This document shows positions 57,801 to 64,000 of a stretch of 64,000 nucleotides of DNA, piece after piece. Origin of the DNA: Xenopus tropicalis (taxonomy: Eukaryota; Chordata; Amphibia; Anura; Pipidae); the NCBI RefSeq assembly GCF_000004195.4, contig NC_030684.2, positions 106,469,929 through 106,533,928 on the forward strand, read 5' to 3'. The first letter of the stretch is position 1. Each line of letters begins with the position of its first letter. Both the position numbers and the translations under genes were made by a program. The notes under the pieces are model-generated. The model was not told the origin of the DNA. It ran no database searches and saw nothing but the letters and a program-made list of their open reading frames with translations.

Positions 57801-60800
57801 AGCAGGCCACATGTGGCCAACGAGAGATTTTTGTTGGGCCCCAGACTGCTGCAGAGCTCTACCGATCTCTTTGGATGACATCATTATTTTATTATAATCT
57901 GGCCCCCAAATGTAGCACAGTAAATAGTTTCCCCACTCTAAGGAAAAGCTGAAATTTCAGCTTTCATGTTTTTTGAATAACCTGAAAATGAGATTAAATG
58001 TACTCTACCGGGTTCTTTGTCATGCTGAAAGGAGAATGCCAGCATGACCAACCTTTGTTGCATAAATAATTTCCTGCCCAAATATTTTAAAATTTATAGG
58101 GCTCATTTAAAACATGGAAGGCAAGGTGATTTTTTTTTTTACTTTGCACCCTGCCTTCCATGTATTCTAAATTGTTGCAGGCTCTGTGCTCTGTTTTGGA
58201 GCACAAAGGCCTACTGCTAGCTCCATGAATACAAGGCTGCTTACATTCAGCATCTCTGTATTCATTGGGGGCAGGCAGTGGTGGCATTTCCTGTGCTCTG
58301 CGCCTTGTGCCTGCGCACCGTGGTTCATACCAGATTTTTTATCTGCCATGAGGTGCAGATTGCAGCCAGACATGGAAAGAAGTGCCGCCTGATGAAGCAC
58401 TAAGAGGCACGCTCTTGCACTTCCCAGATCTTTGTAAATGGCCCCTTATGTATTAGTAGTGAACATATCACTGGTCACGCCAGACCCCCAGAAAAGCCTA
58501 AAATGTGTGGAAACTCTTGAAGCCTTTACATTTCTGACTAGAGAAATGCAGTATATTAAGATAAAAAAAGTTAACTCTCATGATATATAATAGGACAATA
58601 AAACTAATTGGCTGTCAGCTTAGCTGGAGAAGCTGATCATCAATAGCTGGAAGAAGCACAGTCCAGTAAAAACTTCATTCAGACTGGTACCATCCTGTAT
58701 CTCTCCTATTAGCCATACAAAATTGTAAATATTATCTCTTACAATACCTCTGTGCAACTTCTACTACTTATCTCTCTTGGGCTTAAGTTCTCCCTCAAAC
58801 TAATCGAACTGTAAGATAATCAAGGTCACCCGTTACCACAAAACTAGTTTCTATAGCTTGTTACTCCACATAATGAATCATTTAAAATAGTTTATTTAAA
58901 CTCAGTTTTCTTCCATAGTAACCTAAACAACGCTGAAAGGTGATATAGTATCCATTAACCATTATATACACAGCACATTTAAGATACTAGATCTACACAC
59001 TTTAACTGAGTGATATTTGACAAAACACAGCGTTCCTCTAGGAAAAAAAAGCTTTATTACATTCAGAAATAAAGGTTTCTATGATTGTGCCATGATGAAC
59101 TGAAACTGCCTATGCAATTTTCCTAGAGCAGTGGGAAATGCATACACAGTGCCCTTGATGTACTTGTTGGGTTCTTGACATTTCCGTTGAGGCAAAGGTC
59201 TTTGATGGAGTGATAATACACAACAGTTATTCAGATCGCTTTACTGAAGAAGGAGTTCCAATGAGTAATTCCACCTCACATCCATTTTCTCCCCCATGCA
59301 GGGGGCAGATGTTGCACCACAAGACCCTACTTAATTTTCTTTCAACTTCTTGGACTTTAAATTAATTTTAGATCTAACAGAAGGGTTCTGCACACTTAAC
59401 ATTGTTGGAAAGTAAAAAGTAATCTGAAGAAAATGAGAAATGATTAAAGTTAACAAAAAGTTCTTTTAAATAAACCTTTTAAAAACCCTCCCTAGGCTGA
59501 ACCAGGTTAATAAAATGAATCCCCTGCATACAACCAGGCCAACTGCTAGTGTGCCATCACCTGTATTTTCCTCTGTATGGCATTCTATAATGGCTGCCTT
59601 TACAAGTATTAAACACTTACTGGTGGTGAAACCTTCTTTCCACGAGTCTTAATAGGTGTCCTGCTACTGATATAAAGGTTTATGTGGACAGACTGGCAGA
59701 CAGTACAGGTATGGGATCCATTATCCAGAAACCCAATATCCAGAAAGCTCTGAATTACGGAAAGCCTGTCTCCCATAGACTCCATTTTAATCAAATAATT
59801 CAGATTTTTTAAAATTTTTCTTTTTCTCTGTAAAAATAAAACAGTACCTTGTACTTGATCCCAGCTAAGTTATAACTAATCCTTACTGAACTCAAAATAA
59901 ACGTATTGGGTTTAATTAATATTTGATTGATCTTTTAGTATACTTAAGGTATGAAGATCCCAATTACGGAAAGACCCCTTATCCAGAATACCCTTAGTCC
60001 CAAGCATTCTGGATAATGGGTCCTATACCTGTACTGCACACATTTTCTCTTTCTCTATTTCTTGCTCCATTTAAATGTATACAGTATAGTTACATAGTTA
60101 CATATGACCATCTTTGATAAAAATGTTTACAAAGATTTAATTGTGTTCCTTTATTTTCCGTCACAATAGAGATTCAGATTATAATCTTACCTCAGCCAAA
60201 TCCCTGCATCTCTTTCACTCTCTTTGTTAAATCACAGGACTCTCTCTCCTGTTAAAGCAAATGACTTCCAAGCAGCTGCACAGTAAAAGTTAATAAACCA
60301 CCAAGAGAAAGGTTCAATAGATCCTGCTTTGTGTTTAGGGACCCCCACTGTACAACAGTGGCTCTGATCTTGAGAGCATGTCCCTGCCATAAAGCAAGAT
60401 AGGGTATATGTTGTTTACCAGTGCAGAAATGAAAAGGAAATGGTCACAGGTACCAGGAAGTGAACTCCTTCATGGAAGTATAAGAAGTGCCAATAACCTT
60501 TCCATAAAGAATACACTGCTTTTTTTTAGCAGCAATGTAATAGACGCCCATGCGTTTTTCAGATAAAGGCATACTGACTGATTTTGTTTTTGTCCTGCGA
60601 GATACATGCTCAGAAATATAGGTCTGGAGTATGCCAAAAAGTAAACAGAGTTAGTCACATGAGTACTCATAAGTGGATTCCTCCATGTAAGCATTTTCCA
60701 GAATGCACAGATTGCCAGTCTGGGCCTGAGCAGGGGTGCTTTTTCCACGGCACAAGGTCTCAAATGGCATATTACAAGACGAGGTAAAAACTGCTTTCAG

Positions 60801-63800
60801 GTAACCTTTTTTTCATTCTACTCCCATGTAACTGGAGGAGTCCCAAGCCGGACTTGGATTTCTTACTATTGAGTGCTATTCTGATACCTACTGCGAGTTG
60901 CTATCTTACTCCCTTCCCATTGTTCTTCTGATTGGCTGCTGGGGGAAAGGGAGGGAGTGATATCACTCCAACTTGCAGTGCTGCAGTAAATTGTTTTCCC
61001 ATGACAGTATTCCTATAACTTTGTTGCTACCCCTATAAAGTTTAAGGGCCTGAGGTCACAGGTAGCTGAAAGGGACAAATTTATTATTAGGTTGCATTCA
61101 GGATCGGGCCTTACATAGATGCTACAGTGCCAGTTCATTTCTGTACAGAAACTTTAGAGTTTCTTAGAGAAGGCAAGTCTAACTGGAAAATATACAGAAA
61201 GCTCTGTGCATGCACATAAGACATTATATCCTCTGCTCTCTAAACAGCAAATTAGCCCTATGCTTGTGTATGCTTGTGATTTATTTATCTGTTTTAAAAG
61301 TTACTGTAACTATGTAAAACACTGTCTTAAGGTGGCGACACACGTGGGGATTTTTGATCTTTCGTGCGACCATCGGTTCCCACCCTCCACAGACGTTCAG
61401 GGCCGAATCGTCAGATATAGAGGTAGAAACAAAAGGATTTCTACCTCCTTCTGCCGATTCAGCCCTGAAGGTAGATTTTGCTCAGGCACCTTCAATGACA
61501 CCCTTTCAAAAATTTTTAACCCGTCCGATCGGCGAGTCGACCGATGTCTGCAGCCTTTTGCGATATCGGTCACCTCGCCAAATCGCCATACACACACCAA
61601 ATATCGTAGGAAACCTCGTATCATCTATGCATGTATGGCCAGCTTAAGGTTTGGTAACGGTCTGAGTTTAATTTTGGTACAGATCCAAGAAGCTATGACT
61701 CAATAGAACATTTGCAAATCAGGGCAATAGCGGCACCCCTAGCTACATGATTATTGCACTTCTGTTTATGCAGCCATTTACAGCAGGTCTGAAAGAGAAA
61801 TCAGAAGGCCACTGCTCAAGAACTTACCACGCTGCGAGTGAACTTTTCTAACGAGGTTCTACGACCTTGCTCATTCTCAGTCTTAAAAAAACAAAAGGGG
61901 GATGAGAGGGGAAAATACAGGGAAAAAAATCTTCAGCTTTCAGCAGTTTGTGTGTGTGCAATGAACGAAAAGTTAGAAAAGCAAATAAAAGGCAAAAATT
62001 CTAAATAAAGAGATAAATAGCAGTAAGTGTAAGCAATGAAACGAATGTGGAAAAATTAAATTTTGAAGCTTGAGAGCTCTGTATCTAAATCTAGATTAAT
62101 AAGTATTTTATCTGAATAAAGGGAAATAGTCTGCTGTTGTTTGTGCCTTTCAAATTTGTCGGTAACAAAAGTCTAACACTGTTTGTTTTGTATGTCCTAG
62201 TCCCCTTATTAAAGGGGAAATATTTATTTCTGGAGGATATAAGTTCTTAATATCTGAAGCAGTGCACCAGCCACTGTATTACCACTGATAGACCAGCTTG
62301 GTTGAAGCCAGGAAATTTGGATACAGTGGTTTAACTATAATACAGCAGATTCCATGGCCGTTGGGACCCCCGTGGGTCAGGGTAGCCTGGTACAGGGTCT
62401 GCTGTATTGTAGTCCCCCTCACCTATGTGGTACAGCGTGTAGCCTGCTGCAAGTAAGCAAACAGCTGAAGGCTGAACGGGGGTAGCAAGTGCAGTGTTCC
62501 CGCACCGGGCCTCCCTGAACTTTTTTTGCGGAGAGGCCTGGTTGCTGGTAATTATGTCACTGGTTGGATACTAATCTAAAGTGAGCGCCATTGGTTATTT
62601 GCTCCTGACTCAGTTAATGTATAGAGCAGACAGCTTCACTTGGCAGTGCAATCTGAATTACAAATGGAGCCAAGTCAGCAGTCACAGAAACTGTTTACCC
62701 AAAGGTAGAACACCAGCCTACTGTAGAGTGTGCCTTGACTTGGTCTTTGAGTTCCCTGAATAAGAATAAGATATAAAGGCAAATAGCTAACAATATCCTA
62801 TTATCTGTCTCCACTGGGTGTAGCTCAAGGACTGTATCGGGGAACAGACAGAAACAGTTAGCACAGAATCAATTCATTCCAAGAAGCAATGAATATAAGC
62901 CTCAGATTGGAACTATGCCTTGGATATATTTTAAACATTCATTACTAAGATGTGCCTAAAATTTTGCATGTAGGGGACTGTCCATCATTTATAACCATAT
63001 GCTACAATAGGCTTTTAGATAATGCAAATTCATTTTGAACTAGGTAGTTAGAAGCTAATATATTGATGCTTAAGGCATGCGGTTCCAAATTATTGAAATG
63101 TCCTTTATCCAGAAAACTAGTCTCTAGATTTTATCATACAGATCCCATACTTGTATATACAGTGGTGTGAAAAACTATTTGCCCCCTTCCTGATTTCTTA
63201 TTCTTTTGCATGTTTGTCACACAAAATGTTTCTGATCATCAAACACATTTAACTATTAGTCAAAGATAACATAATTGAACACAAAATGCAGTTTTTAAAT
63301 GAAGGTTTACGTTATTAAGGGAGAAAAAAAACTCCAAATCTACATGGCCCTGTGTGAAAAAGTGATTGCCCCCCTTGTTAAAAAATAACTTAACTGTGGT
63401 TTATCACACCTGAGTTCAATTTCTGTAGTCACCCCCAGGCCTGATTACTGCCACACCTGTTTCAGTCAAGAAATCACTTAAATAGGAGCTACCTGACACA
63501 GAGAAGTAGACCAAAAGCACCTCAAAAGCTAGACATCATGCCAAGATCCAAAGAAATTCAGGAACAAATGAGAACAAAAGTAATTGAGATCTATCAGTCT
63601 GGTAAAGGTTATAAAGCCATTTCTAAAGCTTTGGGACTCCAGCGAACCACAGTGAGAGCCATTATCCACAAATGGCAAAAACATGGAACAGTGGTGAACC
63701 TTCCCAGGAGTGGCCGGCCGACCAAAATTACCCCAAGAGCGCAGAGACAACTCATCCGAGAGGCCACAAAAGACCCCAGGACAACATCTAAAGAACTGCA

Positions 63801-64000
63801 GGCCTCACTTGCCTCAATTAAGGTCAGTGTTCACGACTCCACCATAAGAAAGAGACTGGGCAAAAACGGCCTGCATGGCAGATTTCCAAGGCGCAAACCA
63901 CTTTTAAGCAAAAAGAACATTAAGGCTCGTCTCAATTTTGCTAAAAAACATCTCAATGATTGCCAAGACTTTTGGGAAAATACCTTGTGGACCGACGAGA
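54827..64000 (-). CDS. rgs6: rgs6 3' end, spliced, partial
   Basis: In this window the coding part is complement(join(54827-54877, 61828-61881)), separated by a 6.95-kb intron. The gene runs off the right edge on the minus strand. It converges on dpf3, whose poly(A) signal is at 35386. The intergenic space is up to about 19 kb, less the unmeasured rgs6 3' UTR. The intron holds a degraded L1/Tx1-type fragment and MITEs. The upstream intron ends inside the window in a Tc1 transposon. Confidence 0.83.
56155..57440 (+). pseudogene. L1/Tx1-type ORF2 3' relic
   Basis: Frameshifted pieces match the end of an L1-group ORF2: PWFGRIKAVKMALLPCILYL, then LQKSIYNFIWG, GGLSVPHI, KWEDDQKITLSEKTWMNL, CGGPAKCT and KQNFM. 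In intact elements these blocks are W-x-GRI-x-AVKM-x-LP, LQK-x-I-x-FIWG, GGLG-PN, W-x-LVK and M-WWSC. Several stops and shifts make this a dead fragment. A GC-poor gap at 56520-56890 is less readable. Confidence 0.6.
58099..58448. mobile_element. foldback MITE
   Basis: AGGGCTCATTTAAAACATGG at the left is an inverted relative of GATCTTTGTAAATGGCCCCTT at the right. An internal inverted pair ACATGGAAGGCAAGGTG / CACCCTGCCTTCCATGT is also present. Confidence 0.5.
59706..60031. mobile_element. MITE, CAGGTATGGGA family
   Basis: It starts CAGGTATGGGATCCATTATC and ends GGTCCTATACCTG, with TA at both outer edges. It lies within the last rgs6 intron. Confidence 0.73.
61327..61647. mobile_element. TTAA-flanked foldback MITE
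   Basis: TTAAGGTGGCGACACACG at the left and GCATGTATGGCCAGCTTAA at the right are diverged inverted ends, each with TTAA. Inner arms pair (CGATTCAGCCCTGAA / TTCAGGGCCGAATCG). This ends 181 bp from the rgs6 penultimate exon. It could be a piggyBac- or Kolobok-type MITE. Confidence 0.6.
61828..61881 (-). CDS. rgs6: rgs6 penultimate coding exon
   Basis: On the minus strand, the acceptor (CCCCCTTTTGTTTTTTTAAG) is at 61882-61901. The exon reads TENEQGRRTSLEKFTRSV and the donor GTAAGTT is at 61827-61821. It is 54 nt, in phase 0 at both ends, and joins the exon at 54877 to give FTRSV-GKSLTSK. EQGRRTSLEKFTRSV is the RGS6 segment just after the RGS domain. RRTS followed by EKF is also seen in the RGS7 tail, which marks the R7 family; the KRLTGLMQSS end selects RGS6. 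The upstream exons (DEP, GGL, RGS) are beyond the right edge. Confidence 0.87.
61882..63159. other. rgs6 intron, mostly unrecognised
   Basis: No exon with RGS-domain sequence is seen. A fragment of the CAGGTATGGGA MITE family (about 63075-63157) directly abuts the Tc1 element. Confidence 0.45.
63160..64000 (+). mobile_element. Tc1-like transposon, left part, runs off window
   Basis: It starts CAGTGGTGTGAAAAACTATT directly after TA. An inner copy of the terminal motif (GTGTGAAAAAGTGATTGCC at 63353-63371) gives the IR/DR layout of the fish and frog Tc1 group. It is inserted at the end of a CAGGTATGGGA-family MITE fragment. The transposase frame begins at 63538. Confidence 0.88.
63538..64000 (+). 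CDS. Tc1-like transposase, N-terminal 154 residues, open at edge
   Basis: A DDE transposase that excises and reinserts its own element at TA sites in the nucleus. The frame is uninterrupted from ATG 63538 to the window edge. Landmarks: first helix-turn-helix (KEIQEQMRTKVIEIYQSGKG, then YKAISKALGLQRTTVRAIIH), the GRP-type hook SGRPTKITPR near residue 60, the second helix-turn-helix (TTSKELQASLASIKVSVHD), a basic RRKPLLSKKNIKAR stretch, and LWTDE holding the first catalytic Asp at residue 153. That position equals D153 of the well-known fish Tc1 transposase; a full protein would be about 340 residues. The remaining catalytic residues lie outside the window. Confidence 0.88.
   Translation, partial: MPRSKEIQEQMRTKVIEIYQSGKGYKAISKALGLQRTTVRAIIHKWQKHGTVVNLPRSGRPTKITPRAQRQLIREATKDPRTTSKELQASLASIKVSVHDSTIRKRLGKNGLHGRFPRRKPLLSKKNIKARLNFAKKHLNDCQDFWENTLWTDE

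Larger units (their letters stand above)
54878..61827. other. rgs6 last intron
   Basis: Contents recognised: L1/Tx1-type relic about 56155-57440, hAT-like sequence near 57785-57860, a foldback MITE about 58099-58448, a TA-flanked MITE 59706-60031, and a TTAA foldback MITE 61327-61647. I see nothing in 54900-56150, 58450-59700 or 60040-61320. Confidence 0.5.

Noticed and set aside
1..64000. tRNA, rRNA, CRISPR arrays, bacterial operons
   Set aside because: No A-box/B-box pair, rRNA block or spaced direct-repeat array was seen. Gene structure and repeats are those of a vertebrate.

Overview
The window is vertebrate nuclear DNA, and almost certainly from a pipid frog (Xenopus). The evidence is intron-split genes with canonical GT/AG junctions, no bacterial-type gene density, and a repeat set typical of Xenopus: TA-flanked MITEs starting CAGGTATGGGA, TTAA-flanked foldback MITEs, L2, CR1, Tx1/L1-type and Penelope-like retroelements, a SPIN hAT element and a Tc1 element. 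Species level (X. tropicalis or X. laevis) cannot be settled from the sequence.

Region 1 (about 1-35.4 kb, + strand) is the 3' half of dpf3, a BAF45-type subunit of the BAF (SWI/SNF) chromatin remodeller. Six exons in perfect phase encode the basic linker, the C2H2 finger, the tandem PHD fingers and the stop codon at 33733. A seventh, mutually exclusive terminal exon at 16301-16476 replaces the PHD fingers and gives the DPF3a-type isoform. The Requiem domain and the promoter lie upstream of the window. The introns are full of transposons. One intron, between the DPF3a exon and the second PHD exon, also holds an apparent two-exon gene with its own GC-rich 5' region that would encode a 55-residue membrane microprotein I do not recognise. 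A further orphan 3'-terminal-exon-like segment lies at 19438.

Region 2 (about 35.4-54.8 kb) is the intergenic space between two genes that meet tail to tail. It is largely transposon debris: nested MITEs, Penelope-like terminal repeats forming long palindromes, a degraded Penelope RT, a 5'-truncated L2 with a 292-codon open RT segment, a 24-bp minisatellite and a hAT MITE with a perfect 8-bp target duplication.

Region 3 (54.8-64 kb, - strand) holds the last two coding exons of rgs6, whose RGS domain and upstream exons lie beyond the right edge. They are very short (54 nt and 51 nt with the stop) and easily missed. The dpf3 / rgs6 convergent arrangement matches the vertebrate gene order as I know it, so each identification supports the other. 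The window ends inside a Tc1-like transposon whose transposase frame is open from its ATG to the edge.
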